Of a DNA stretch of 64,000 nucleotides, positions 19,501 through 27,435 are shown one piece after another. Every line of letters begins with the position of its first letter. The stretch's first letter is position 1. The position numbers were made by a program, and so were the translations under genes. Source of the DNA: Gemmatimonadaceae bacterium. GTDB lineage: Bacteria > Gemmatimonadota > Gemmatimonadetes > Gemmatimonadales > Gemmatimonadaceae. The notes beneath the pieces were generated by a model. That model had not been told where the DNA came from. It was given only the letters and a program-made list of their open reading frames with translations, and made no database searches. The DNA lies in the NCBI GenBank assembly GCA_020851035.1, contig JADZDM010000025.1:289808-353807 (forward strand). Reading direction: 5' to 3'.

Positions 19501-19814
19501 GCGGCGACGGCGATCGCACTCACCGACGAAACCCGCAGCGAGTCCGTGACCGGCACCCACCGGATGCCACCGTTGGTGCTCTTGAACAGGCCGCCGCTGG
19601 CGGCACCGGCGTAGTAGGTGCGGTACTCACCCGGCACGCCGGCCACCGCGATCACGCGGTTGCCATCGGGCCCGACGAAGCGCCACGACGGCACCTTCAC
19701 GAACGCGGTGTCGAGGCCGGTGCCGCGCGGGGGCACCGGTGCCGGCACGGTGCGCTGGGCCACGAGGAGACTGGGCACGAGACAGGTGAGGCACAGCGCG
19801 GTACGGAAGTGCAT
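16539..19814 (-). CDS. secreted BNR/Asp-box beta-propeller protein (VPS10/sortilin-like)
   Basis: 1091 aa with a signal peptide (MHFRTALCLTCLVPSLLVAQ); the start at 19814 was chosen on this basis. The first 800 residues contain repeated Asp-box turns of the S-x-D-x-G-x-x-W kind, such as STDAGRHWE, SRDGGDTWI, SDDGGRSWR and TRDGGTTWT. This gives a sortilin/photosystem-stability-like propeller. A beta-sandwich and a helical C-terminal part follow. Such proteins are common in Gemmatimonadota and Bacteroidota; some are glycoside hydrolases, but I see no catalytic set. First gene of a likely unit with ycaQ and the esterase. Confidence 0.88.
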   Translation of the reverse strand: MHFRTALCLTCLVPSLLVAQRTVPAPVPPRGTGLDTAFVKVPSWRFVGPDGNRVIAVAGVPGEYRTYYAGAASGGLFKSTNGGIRWVPVTDSLRVSSVSAIAVAASDPNIVWFGTGETFLRSNISVGDGIYRSTDAGRHWERMGLEHTGRIGRVVIHPANPDIVYAAAQGHGYGPQPERGLWRTLDGGRSWKKVLFVNDSTGVIDVAMDPSNPRVLFAASWQQYIVPWDKHSGGNGSGIHMSRDGGDTWIRLDGQADGNGWGRGLPKAGTMGKIAVGVARSDRNRLYALIEMKEPALYRSDDGGRSWRVVNRDHDILERPQYYTRFGISPTEADRLYIVGVRFVGSSDGGVTKMPNAPRAGGDLHDIWWDPSDADRFVVGDDGGVGITIDGGRSFNRIALPNAQMYHVATDTKIPYNLYGNRQDGYSYGGPSNSRGSRNIGVWSAVGGCESGWAIPDTVDNRTVWSGCYDAGLERFDLQTRMARAVEPWPEAGYGVPPKDLKYRFQWTFPIHMSPHDHNTVYVGSQFVHRTTNGGQSWTIISPDLSTNDVTKQGSSGGLVTDNLFVENVTVLFAIAESPLQKGVIWAGTMDGLVHITRDGGTTWTNLTANVPGLPKWSTISAIEPSKYDAGTAYMAVDAHLINDRDPYIYRTTDYGRTWVRISSDIPRSVFAYVHVVREDPVRKGMLYAGTENALYVSLNDGANWIEINGALPHAPVSWLQVQGHFHDLVVSTYGRGFWIADDISYLRTLADSIATKPAVLLPLRAAYRFRRISTPTGSPNSLVNGEDPPLAATINYTVAALPTDSTARDAVQFRVYDASGALIRRFRGAPAKRGLNRALWDLRHEGPRKAKLRVAPPGNTTLKVADSRPLVPWDLDLVGGQVGPLVAPGTYTVAMVWKGDTLRRQLEVRRDPNSEGTDADITAQVALALRIREALNETVALIDESEWSRRGFEQLRSNVRERLRDLREYGPSPARNLSIADAEAFLKDIDEVEKKVLDIEAKLYDVALTGAREDAFRTPNQLYEKLASVGSDVAASSADFRPTDQHVAVYGMLRTQLDGLKQRFGGLVSGDLAAFTAKAAKLGVTMPVIF

Positions 19815-19955
19815 GGCTCTGGGGCGGAAGAGAGTGGCGCCTGGCGACGGGTGGGAATGTCGCCCCTGCCTCATCCGTGCGCGAGGCACCCTGACACATC
19901 ACCCGCGCCGGCAGGGTGGAGGGTTGGCCCCGAACTTGCCGCCCGGTTCAGGGGC

Positions 19956-20366
19956 ATGACACCGCTCACGGTCCCGCTCCTCACGCAGCTCGGCTGGCTC
20001 TTCACACTCGCCATCCCGGTGGCCTGCGTGGCCTGGACCGTCACGCACGAGGAGGTGTTCCGCGAACCGCGTGAGTTCTGCGACGCACGCAGCAAGTCCG
20101 CGCAGTCACTCGTGCAGCGGAAGTTCTTCTACCTGTTCACCTGCGAATACTGCTTCAGCCATTACGTTGCGCTCGCGGCACTCTGGCTCACGCAGTTCCG
20201 CCTGCTGGTGGACGGCTGGCGCGGCTACCTGCTGGCGTGGTTCGCGCTCGTCTGGGTCGCCAACCAGTACATCGGCATCCACGGACGGCTGCGTGTGTCC
20301 ATCAAGGCTGAGCGCACGGAGATCGCGGTGATGGAGGAACAGCTCCGCGAGACCGGCGAGGGGTGA
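19956..20366 (+). CDS. small membrane protein with CxxC motif, unknown
   Basis: 136-aa protein with an N-terminal transmembrane helix (about 8-28), and two further hydrophobic segments around YVALAALWL and YLLAWFALVWV, then a charged C-terminal helix. A CEYC pair sits at the edge of the second segment (LFTCEYCFSHY), suggesting metal or disulfide chemistry. I do not recognise the family with certainty. CAGGGG precedes the ATG closely. It stands alone between divergent and convergent minus-strand genes, so it has its own promoter, within the 140-bp gap to 19814. Codon use resembles its neighbours. Confidence 0.75.
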   Translation: MTPLTVPLLTQLGWLFTLAIPVACVAWTVTHEEVFREPREFCDARSKSAQSLVQRKFFYLFTCEYCFSHYVALAALWLTQFRLLVDGWRGYLLAWFALVWVANQYIGIHGRLRVSIKAERTEIAVMEEQLRETGEG

Positions 20367-20400
20367 CCCGGCCGCGCCACCGACGCGTCGCGCGGCCCAC

Positions 20401-21453
20401 TCAGTAGATGCTGCCGGTGGACGAGGTGAGCACGCCCTTGACGGCCGTGACGGTGTAGGGTGTGGCGTCATGGGTGGACCAGCCTGCGAGGTCGAAGCGG
20501 CCCCCCACCGGCACGTGCCACACGGTGACGGGTGCGAAGCTCAGCGGCGTGGACGGCGCGCAGATGCGTGTCGCGGTGGCGCTGCTCTGCATGAACCACG
20601 CCCCGCCGCTGCCGGCGGAGCCGAACACCACGCCGTCGCCACTGGCCGCAACGCCCACCGACGAGCCCTCGTCCACCGCGATGCCGCGCGGGGCGGTGGC
20701 GAGGCCGTCCTGCTGGAGGCGTGCGAGGAACGCCACGCTGCGCCCGAATCGGTCGCGCGGGGCGAAGTGGGTGTCGGTGATCGTGTTGCGCAGCAGCGGC
20801 ACGCTGAACAGCGACCGGCTGAACGTCATGCTGCTGTCGTAGGGGTTCTGCAGCACCGTCGCACTGACCGAGGAGACGTTGAGCGCCGAGTAGACGTACT
20901 CGCTCATCGCGGCGAGGCCGGCGCTGGTGCCGCCGATGGGGAAGCCGGCCGCGACGCGTGCATTGACGCCGGCCTGCAGCCCCGTGCCGCTCCACCGCTG
21001 CACGTACGTGGACTGGTCACCACCTGCCAGGAACACCACCTCGGCCTTCGCAATGGCATCCCGCACGTATGCGCTGTTGGCGCCGTCGGGCGACCGGATC
21101 ACGATCGACGTCACCGAGTTCGCGCCCAGCGACATGAGGTACTTGTTGTAGCCGTTGCTCCCGCTCGTGCGCAGGACCACCACGTCACCGTACCGCTTCG
21201 GCGCCCGCGCACCGCCCTGGGCCAGCAGCCAGGTCATCGCCGCGTCGCTGTCGGTGCCACCGCCGGCGAGGAGCGCGCCGCCGGCCGGCACGGTCACGGC
21301 GTCCACGGCGCTCCCCGAGAAGTAGGCGGTGTACCCCGCGTCCACCGCGCCGGCGCCGGAGGGGGCCGGTGTGGTGACCGGCGTGGCGGTGCGGGTGGTG
21401 CAGGCAGCCGTCGCGGTGCAGAGCACCGCAGCGGCGATGAGGCGACGGATCAT
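20401..21453 (-). CDS. cyanophycinase-like S51 peptidase, lipoprotein
   Basis: 350-aa protein with a lipobox (ATAAC, Cys18), so probably membrane-anchored after export. The S51 nucleophile elbow is clear: GGTSAG with S177, followed by a glycine-rich FLAGGDQSTYVQ segment, as in cyanophycinase and peptidase E. The family cleaves aspartyl bonds; extracellular cyanophycin or Asp-dipeptides are possible substrates, unproven. Start 21453 begins the signal peptide (MIRRLIAAAVLC). It lies downstream of the kinase gene on the same strand with a 108-bp gap, so linkage is uncertain. Confidence 0.85.
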   Translation of the reverse strand: MIRRLIAAAVLCTATAACTTRTATPVTTPAPSGAGAVDAGYTAYFSGSAVDAVTVPAGGALLAGGGTDSDAAMTWLLAQGGARAPKRYGDVVVLRTSGSNGYNKYLMSLGANSVTSIVIRSPDGANSAYVRDAIAKAEVVFLAGGDQSTYVQRWSGTGLQAGVNARVAAGFPIGGTSAGLAAMSEYVYSALNVSSVSATVLQNPYDSSMTFSRSLFSVPLLRNTITDTHFAPRDRFGRSVAFLARLQQDGLATAPRGIAVDEGSSVGVAASGDGVVFGSAGSGGAWFMQSSATATRICAPSTPLSFAPVTVWHVPVGGRFDLAGWSTHDATPYTVTAVKGVLTSSTGSIY

Positions 21454-21561
21454 GACGGACACCGGTGACGCGGGTGGCATGCCGGCACGCGAGCCGTGCG
21501 GCGCTGCGTCAGCATAGACGAGCCGGCCGCGCGGCGCGAGCGCCGGCCCCGCGACGCCGAC

Positions 21562-23994
21562 TCACCGGCGCGACGGATCGGCCTCCGAGCCGAGGAAGGC
21601 GGCGAGACGCGCGTCGGCGTCCTGCACGCGGGGATGCGCCGGGTCGAGCGTGCGTCGCAGCCCCTCCGCGCCGGCGCGCAGCAGCGCCCCCGCCTCGGCG
21701 TGGAGCGCACGCGGACCGTGGCCGAGCGCCGCACCCGTCAGGCTTTCCGCCAGGTGGGTCGCGTAGTGCCGCGCACCGAGGACGCGCCGGCTGATGGCCA
21801 GCCCCTCGCGCGCGTCCGCGATCCCGCCGGCGGTGTCGCCGCGCCGCGCCCGGCAGTAGCCACGATGTGCGAGCGAGTAGCCCACGCTGGGGTCGGAGTC
21901 GGGCAGGGATGGGCCGCGGTGCGACAGGATCGACGTGAAGACCGGGATGGCGTCCGTGCACCGGTCGGCGGCAACCAGCACCGTGCCAAGCATCCGTGCC
22001 GCCGCGAGGGTGCCGCTCGCCTCGGCGCCGAACGCGCGGGTCGCGATCGCAAGCGACCGCCGGGCCAGTGATTCCGCGACGGCCAGGCGGCCCGTGAACA
22101 TCATCGCACCGGCGTAGGGCTGCAGCACCTGCCCGGTGGCGAAGTTGTCCGGGCCCAGCACCTTCTCATCGATCGCGAGCGCCACCGCGAAGTCGGCAGC
22201 GGCCCGCGTGAAGTTGCCGAGCGTGGCAAGCGCCACGCCGCGCGAGCCGAGGTTGGCGGCGCGGTCCAGCGAATCGGTGCGGGTGGCGAGTCGCATGCCG
22301 GGCAGCAGGGAGTCGTACGCCGCCACCGCGCCGCGCAGGTCGCCGGCGTCGAGGCGCAACCCCGCGATGCGGATCAGGGCGCGCGTCGGGTCGGCGGCAT
22401 CGTAGCCGGGGAGCCTCCGGTACGCACCGGCCAGCCGCACGTACAGCGACTCGGCCTCCGTGACGTTGCCGTCCTGCTGCGCCAGTGAGGCGAGGTCCCA
22501 GAGCGCGTCGGTCTGCTGCCGTGATGGCGTCGGGCCATCGTGGGTCCGGTAGTAGCCGTAGGCGGCCTCCAGCAGCGCGCGTGCCCGTGCGTACTGCTGC
22601 AGCTCCTGCAGCGTGCTGCCCAGCGAGAGCTGCACCGCAGCCTTGATGTCCGGCTCGCGCGCGAACGCCGTGTCGAGCGCGGGAATGGCGCGGTCCAGGG
22701 CCTCGGTCACGGTGAGCGCGCGTCCGCCCTCGCGTGGCCGTGCCTGGCCGAGCACCTCCTGCATGAACGATGACACGCGTGCCGTGCGAGCCTGCTCGCG
22801 CTGTGCGCGATCGCGCTCGGCACGGGCAATGCCCGCCTGGCGCACACTCACCACCGTGGCCGCGACCAGCGCCGCCACCGCCAGCGCCGCACCGGCCACG
22901 GCGACGCGGTTGCGCCGCACGAACGTCACCGTGCGGTAGCCGAGTGTGTCGGGCTGCGCGCGCACCGCGCGTCCGTCGAGCCAGCGCTGCAGGTCGTCGC
23001 CAAGCTCCTGCGCGCTGGCGTAGCGGCGATCCGGCTCCGGTCGCATCGCCATGCGGACGATCGCATCAAGCTCCGCGTCCATCGGTCGGGCGGCCACGTC
23101 CGGTGTCGCGTCGAATCCGCCGGTGCGATCAGGACGCAGGCCGGTCAGCAGCTCGTGCAGCACCACGCCCAGCGAGTAGATGTCGGTGGCCGTGGTGACG
23201 GCCGTGCCGGCGCGCTGCTCAGGGCTGGCGTAGGCAGCGGTCATCGGAGACACCCCGAACTCCGTCAGTGCATGCTCGGTGTCGTCGGTGAGCTTGGCGA
23301 TGCCGAAATCGAGCAGCTTGACGGTGCCGTCGGCGGCGACCAGCATGTTCGCGGGCTTGATGTCTCGGTGCACGACGAGCCGCTCGTGCGCATACTGGAC
23401 TGCGTTGCAGGCCTGCCGGAAGAGCTGCACGCGGGCGCGCTGGTCGAGGCGGTGCGTGTCGCACCACTGGTCGATGCGCGCGCCGTCCACGTACTCGAGC
23501 GCGAACCAGGGCCGCCCGTCATCGTCCACGCCACCATCGAGCAGGGCCGCGATGTTGCGATGCTCGAGGCGCGCGAGGATGCGGCGCTCGGCCTCGAACC
23601 GGGGCACCAGCGTGCCGTCGGCGGGGCTGCGCGAGACCATCTTCAGCGCGGCGCGCTTGGTGAAGCCGGCGTCGTCGTTGATGGCCTCGTACACCGCGCC
23701 CATGCCCCCCTCGCCCAGCAGTCGCACCAGCCGCCAGCGGCCGATGCGGTCGCCGCGGTCGTGCCGGTGCCGCAGGGGCGCGTGGGTCGGCGCTTCCGCA
23801 CCGTCGGTGAGCACCGGTGCGCGCTCGAAGCGCGATCCGGCGGTGTCGCTGGCGGCCAGCAGGGAGCGCACCTCCGCCTGCACCTCGGCGTCGGCCACGC
23901 GGCGCAGCGCCGCCTCGCGCTCCCCGGCGTGGAGTGGCAGGAGATCGGCGAACAGCGCCGTGACCTGCGGCCAGCGTGCGGCATCGATGGGCAT
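21562..23994 (-). CDS. transmembrane Ser/Thr protein kinase with TPR C-terminus
   Basis: 810-aa Hanks-type kinase. An N-terminal cytosolic segment is followed by the kinase domain at about 85-345 (Gly loop LLGEGGMGAVYE, K118, H209-R210-D211, DFG at D229). One transmembrane helix lies at about 362-385 (VAVAGAALAVAALVAATVV), then repeated helical pairs of TPR type run to the C-terminus (for instance ARALLEAAYGYYRTH). The repeats would face the periplasm and could sense a ligand. It starts 20 bp after the ECF sigma stop, forming the ECF-kinase tandem common in Gemmatimonadota, Acidobacteriota and Planctomycetota. Confidence 0.94.
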   Translation of the reverse strand: MPIDAARWPQVTALFADLLPLHAGEREAALRRVADAEVQAEVRSLLAASDTAGSRFERAPVLTDGAEAPTHAPLRHRHDRGDRIGRWRLVRLLGEGGMGAVYEAINDDAGFTKRAALKMVSRSPADGTLVPRFEAERRILARLEHRNIAALLDGGVDDDGRPWFALEYVDGARIDQWCDTHRLDQRARVQLFRQACNAVQYAHERLVVHRDIKPANMLVAADGTVKLLDFGIAKLTDDTEHALTEFGVSPMTAAYASPEQRAGTAVTTATDIYSLGVVLHELLTGLRPDRTGGFDATPDVAARPMDAELDAIVRMAMRPEPDRRYASAQELGDDLQRWLDGRAVRAQPDTLGYRTVTFVRRNRVAVAGAALAVAALVAATVVSVRQAGIARAERDRAQREQARTARVSSFMQEVLGQARPREGGRALTVTEALDRAIPALDTAFAREPDIKAAVQLSLGSTLQELQQYARARALLEAAYGYYRTHDGPTPSRQQTDALWDLASLAQQDGNVTEAESLYVRLAGAYRRLPGYDAADPTRALIRIAGLRLDAGDLRGAVAAYDSLLPGMRLATRTDSLDRAANLGSRGVALATLGNFTRAAADFAVALAIDEKVLGPDNFATGQVLQPYAGAMMFTGRLAVAESLARRSLAIATRAFGAEASGTLAAARMLGTVLVAADRCTDAIPVFTSILSHRGPSLPDSDPSVGYSLAHRGYCRARRGDTAGGIADAREGLAISRRVLGARHYATHLAESLTGAALGHGPRALHAEAGALLRAGAEGLRRTLDPAHPRVQDADARLAAFLGSEADPSRR

Positions 23995-24014
23995 CTGCGG
24001 GCCGAGGCCGTGGT

Positions 24015-24584
24015 TCAGTCGCCGCGGCTCAGCTCACGCTGGAGCCAGGCGCGCGCCACGGCCCAGTCGCGATTCGCCGTTGCCGGTGAGATGTCGAGCA
24101 GGCCGGCGCTCTCCTCGAGTGTGAAGCCGGCGAAGTACCGCAGCTCGACGAGGCGGGCCTGGCGGGCGTCGAGGAGTGCGAGCCGGTCGAGCGCCTCGTG
24201 CACGGCGAGGACCTCGTCGCTGTCGGCATCGGCGGCCACCGGCACGGCGGTGTCGAGCGTGACCTGCTGGTCCCGTGACCGCTTCACGGCGCCGCGGCGT
24301 CGTGCGTGATCGACGAGGATGCGCCGCATGGCCTGCGCGGCGATGGCGAAGAAGTGCGAGCGATCACGCCAGTTCGCGGCGCGCTGGTCGGCGAGGCGCA
24401 ACCACGCCTCGTGCACCAGTGCCGTGGCCCCCAGGGTGTGTTCACCGCGTTCCCGGCGGAGCTGCGCCGCGGCGAGCCGCTTCAATTCGTCGTAGATCAC
24501 CGGCATCAGCTGCGCCATCGCCTGCGACTCGCCATTCGCGACGGCGGCGAGCAACCGGGTCACATCGGTGTCAGTCCGGTCCAC
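24015..24584 (-). CDS. ECF-type RNA polymerase sigma factor
   Basis: Sigma-70 factor of the extracytoplasmic class, 189 aa. Region 2 is seen in SHFFAIAAQAMRRILVDHARRR, and region 4 in LVELRYFAGFTLEESAGLLDISPATANRDWAVARAWL. This type is usually tied to a neighbouring kinase instead of an anti-sigma factor. The GTG at 24584 (VDRTDTDVTRLL) was chosen because it fits the family start and length. An ATG at 24707 would add 41 Arg/Pro-rich residues that look non-coding. Translated first, with the kinase 20 bp downstream. Confidence 0.92.
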   Translation of the reverse strand: MDRTDTDVTRLLAAVANGESQAMAQLMPVIYDELKRLAAAQLRRERGEHTLGATALVHEAWLRLADQRAANWRDRSHFFAIAAQAMRRILVDHARRRGAVKRSRDQQVTLDTAVPVAADADSDEVLAVHEALDRLALLDARQARLVELRYFAGFTLEESAGLLDISPATANRDWAVARAWLQRELSRGD

Positions 24585-24781
24585 AGGGCGAGGGCGGGGC
24601 AGTGAGACGGTGCGGCGGCGCGCCTGCACGTTCCGGGGGCGCGAGCGCGGCGTCAAGGGCCGGTGGCGGCGCGCGGTGCGGGGGAAGGCAGGGACGTGGG
24701 TGGCCATGCCAGCATACGCGCAGGACCGGTTCCGTGTCGATCACCGGGTGGGGCCAGCCCGGCATCCGCGACGGGCCGGCC

Positions 24782-24988
24782 TCACTCCGGCCCGCTCGGC
24801 AGTCGTTGCTCGAGCTGCGACAGGCGCGCCTCGATCCGGGCCAGTTCGGCGCGCCGCGCCTCGAGCTGCTGCCCGATATCGGCATGCTCCTTCCGCAGCC
24901 GGGCGTGATTGCCGAGCAGGACGATGGCAACCCAGACGCCACCGGTGATCCCGCTGGTCAGGACGGCCCAGAGGATGAGTGTGCCCAC
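24782..24988 (-). CDS. small membrane protein with coiled-coil tail (68 aa)
   Basis: Short protein, not recognised as a named family: one transmembrane helix (GTLILWAVLTSGITGGVWVAI) followed by a charged heptad-like helix (RRAELARIEARLSQLEQRL). The organisation recalls PspB-like or sigma-associated membrane peptides, but no conserved motif supports that. The GTG start has GGAG about 10 bp upstream and opens just before the helix; the much longer frame upstream looks non-coding. It sits 197 bp upstream of the ECF sigma gene on the same strand and is divergent from a lipoprotein gene, so a link to the ECF/kinase pair is only possible. Confidence 0.6.
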   Translation of the reverse strand: MGTLILWAVLTSGITGGVWVAIVLLGNHARLRKEHADIGQQLEARRAELARIEARLSQLEQRLPSGPE

Positions 24989-25223
24989 GCGTCGGAACTC
25001 CGCTGGCTCGGGTCGCGCCGCGGCTCGCGCCCGCCGCCGGCGAGGCGCCGTCACGCGCCTCCCCGTCGTACGCGCCTCGCCGTCGCACCGTTTCAGGGCG
25101 GGGCGCGCCGCGATCGGAGCCGGATCGTCGGAATGAGCCTCACCGGCCGGATCCGGCGCGTGTGGGGAAGAGCGGTGCCACACCTCTTCTGTCCGCCGCC
25201 GGATTCCACCAAGTGAGGCTGCC

Positions 25224-25892
25224 ATGTCCAGACTGTCGTTGCCGATGCTGCCCGTCCTCCTGCTCTCCCTCGTCGCCTGCAGCAAGAAGTCCGGCGGACC
25301 CACCGCGCCGGTGGGCAACCAGAAGACGAGCTTCACGACCCTGAATCCGGTGGGCAGCGGCACGAACATCGAGGCCCGGACCTCGCAGATCGTGACCAAC
25401 GGCGCCCCGCCGGCGCAGCTTTTCGACGATTTCAGCTTCACGGGCGGTTCGACCATCCGGACCGTGGGGTGGCAGGGCATTTACTGCGTGCAGGCGGCCA
25501 ATGCGGCCGCACCTGCCCCGACGGCATCAGCCTTCACGGTGGCGTTCTACCCCGATGCGAGCGGTCGCCCGAACATCGCCGCCCCGATCCAGGTGACCAC
25601 ACTGACCCTGGCCCAGGCGAACCAGGTCTTCGATCGCAATGTGTCCAACCTGAGCTGCGGCAGTGCCACGAACGTGACCTATGCGTTCTACAGCTACAGC
25701 GCCACGCTCGCGACGCCTTTCGTGGCGGCGGCCGGCGTGAAGTACTGGATGAGCGTGCAGGCCACCACGCCGTCCTACGACGTGTACTGGGGCTGGCGCA
25801 ACGGCACCACCGACAACAGCCTTTCGGTCCAGCTGTTCACGGGGGCGTTCACGACCTATCCGGCAGACCGCGCTTACTCGCTGACTCCCTGA
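25224..25892 (+). CDS. orphan lipoprotein, unknown function
   Basis: 222 aa with a lipobox LVAC (Cys19) and a Ser/Thr/Ala-rich, beta-predicted body with pairs of aromatic residues (YDVYWGWRNGTTDN). Two or three cysteines could form disulfides (YCVQ, LSCGS). The pattern fits a secreted beta-sandwich, perhaps ligand-binding; I recognise no family. GAGG precedes the ATG. The codon mix (many Thr, Asn and Ser) differs somewhat from its neighbours, as usual for surface proteins. It begins about 235 bp from the divergent small membrane gene and is followed by a GC hairpin. Confidence 0.75.
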   Translation: MSRLSLPMLPVLLLSLVACSKKSGGPTAPVGNQKTSFTTLNPVGSGTNIEARTSQIVTNGAPPAQLFDDFSFTGGSTIRTVGWQGIYCVQAANAAAPAPTASAFTVAFYPDASGRPNIAAPIQVTTLTLAQANQVFDRNVSNLSCGSATNVTYAFYSYSATLATPFVAAAGVKYWMSVQATTPSYDVYWGWRNGTTDNSLSVQLFTGAFTTYPADRAYSLTP

Positions 25893-25920
25893 GCGCCGCT
25901 CACGCCCTGCCACACCCCTC

Positions 25921-25954
25921 CGCGGGCACCCGGCGGCCTCCGCCAGTGCCCGCG
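25921..25954. terminator. nested GC hairpin after the orphan lipoprotein
   Basis: A 9-bp stem (CGCGGGCAC, 25921-25929, with 25946-25954) encloses a second 5-bp stem (GGCGG/CCGCC). It lies 29 bp past the lipoprotein stop and upstream of the next gene. No T-tract, so this is a candidate terminator or attenuator. Confidence 0.45.
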
Positions 25955-26071
25955 CGGTGGCACCCCGCCGGCGCCCGCGTGCCAGCGTGTGACAGCTGTT
26001 CCCCTCAGACGTCATTCCGGAGGCCCGGCGCCGCAGCGGCGCGACGGGCATCCACACTCCGGACACCGCGC

Positions 26072-26797
26072 ATGGAACCCACGCAGAAGGCTGCCCTCGC
26101 CATCCTCGCCAACATCGAGGCGACCTACAAGCCGGTGCACGACTACGTGGCCGCGGATCCGCAGAAGTTCCGCCACCTGGACCTGCAGTTCTACGAACGC
26201 ACGGCGCGCCTGCTCTCGGCAAAGGGCTTCCGCCACCTCGCCGACCTCGAGGATCGCACCATCACCAACGCGCCCGGGACGGTGCTGATGCCGGTGCTGA
26301 TCCGCGCGCTCGTGTCGAAGGACGGCACGATCATGTCCGCCCTCTACCATCCGCGTATCGGCAAGCTGGTGCTGCGCATCCTGCTCTGGGTGATGCGCAC
26401 GCTGCCGAAGCCCGTGGTGGACATGGAGACGGAGTGCAGCGACGGTACCTTCGTGGTCACCAGCAACGCCGCGAGCGCGGCGGCCATCGACCTGCCGGCC
26501 CTGATCTCGGCCCGCTACCTCGCCGCCGGCACGTCGGTGCACGAGGTGCACCAGGAGCACGTCGCGCGGCTCAGGGCGCACCTCGCCGAGCGCCCCGGCG
26601 TCACGCCACTGGTCGTGGGGACGCACCAGGAGATGCTGGCCTCACAGCACCGCATGAACGCCATCAAGGCGGCGCATCGCGGTGAGGTCGGCGGCATCAC
26701 GCGCGAGGAGCTGGACCGCCTCGCGAAGTTCGGCAAGGGGCTCGTGCCGGCTGTGCACGAGGAGATCCGGAACGAGCAGTTGCGCCGCGCGGGCTGA
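26072..26797 (+). CDS. conserved-looking cytosolic protein, unknown
   Basis: 241 aa with no signal peptide. A helical N-terminal half contains HLDLQFYERTARLLSAKGFRHLADLEDRT. The middle has a hydrophobic patch (LVLRILLWVMRTLP) that may be a buried helix. TECSDGTFVVTSNAASAAA follows. The C-terminal half is rich in His and charged residues (HEVHQEHVARLRAHL). I do not recognise the fold. The ATG at 26072 was chosen as the first Met after the stop-free but low-quality upstream sequence; no strong ribosome binding site is visible. It converges on the VOC gene, with a hairpin between. Confidence 0.7.
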   Translation: MEPTQKAALAILANIEATYKPVHDYVAADPQKFRHLDLQFYERTARLLSAKGFRHLADLEDRTITNAPGTVLMPVLIRALVSKDGTIMSALYHPRIGKLVLRILLWVMRTLPKPVVDMETECSDGTFVVTSNAASAAAIDLPALISARYLAAGTSVHEVHQEHVARLRAHLAERPGVTPLVVGTHQEMLASQHRMNAIKAAHRGEVGGITREELDRLAKFGKGLVPAVHEEIRNEQLRRAG

Positions 26798-26828
26798 GTC
26801 GGGCCCGCAGCGCGCGCCGGCGTCGATC

Positions 26829-26864
26829 GTCGAGGGTGTCCGCGTCCGCGTGGGCACCCTCGAC
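26829..26864. terminator. hairpin between convergent genes
   Basis: A 13-bp stem (26829-26841 with 26852-26864, one G-T wobble; core GTCGAGGGTG/CACCCTCGAC) with a 10-nt loop lies midway between the convergent genes at 26797 and 26897. No T-tract on either side. Probably a shared transcription stop. Confidence 0.5.
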
Positions 26865-26896
26865 GCGCGTCATACGAGAGCGGCCACGCACACGCC

Positions 26897-27244
26897 CTAC
26901 GGAATCTTCGGTGCGTCGCCATCCATCTCCACCAGTCCCATCGGATTGCCCGCCGGGTCGGCGAACAGCCCCAGCACCACCACGCCCGGCACCTCGAAGC
27001 GCGGCACGTGCACCTTGCCGCCGGCCGCGACGATCGCGTTGAGCGTTGCCGTCACGTCGTCGACGCCGATGTAGAGGCGCTTCTCCGCCGGGTCGGCACG
27101 GAACGCGCCCGACAGCGTGGCGGCGGCCGGCACCGCGATGCGTCCGCCGGCGTCGGCGGTCCACTCGAAGAGCGACGCGTAGAACTCCCGGAGTCCGGTG
27201 TCGGCTGGTCCGGCGATGTCGAAGAACACGATGGGGCGTGCCAT
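26897..27244 (-). CDS. VOC/glyoxalase-like protein
   Basis: 115-aa single-unit member of the vicinal-oxygen-chelate superfamily, usually a dimer that binds a metal and a small substrate. The start (MARPIVFFDIAGPA) and ending (GLFADPAGNPMGLVEMDG) are typical of the DUF-type VOC proteins, with the second metal ligand likely Glu in LVEMD. Substrate unknown. The ATG was chosen at the family-like start; upstream residues in the same frame look non-coding. Divergent from the M28 peptidase. Confidence 0.85.
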   Translation of the reverse strand: MARPIVFFDIAGPADTGLREFYASLFEWTADAGGRIAVPAAATLSGAFRADPAEKRLYIGVDDVTATLNAIVAAGGKVHVPRFEVPGVVVLGLFADPAGNPMGLVEMDGDAPKIP

Positions 27245-27435
27245 GGTCTGCTCCGTGTGCGGGTGGGGCCAGCGGGGGTGGCGGGAAACGATATCAGTGG
27301 TGCCGGCCGCGCGCGCGGGGCACCTGGGCACCCTGGCGAGGGACGGTGGGGGACGGCCGTCGCGCGGCGTGTGGCGATGCGCCAACTTGACGCCGGTTGC
27401 CAGCCATCGCCGCCCTCACGCCGACCGCCCCGCCA

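Noticed and set aside
24585..24707. 41-residue N-terminal extension of the ECF sigma factor from ATG 24707
   Set aside because: Arg/Pro-rich and unlike family starts; the GTG at 24584 gives the usual length.
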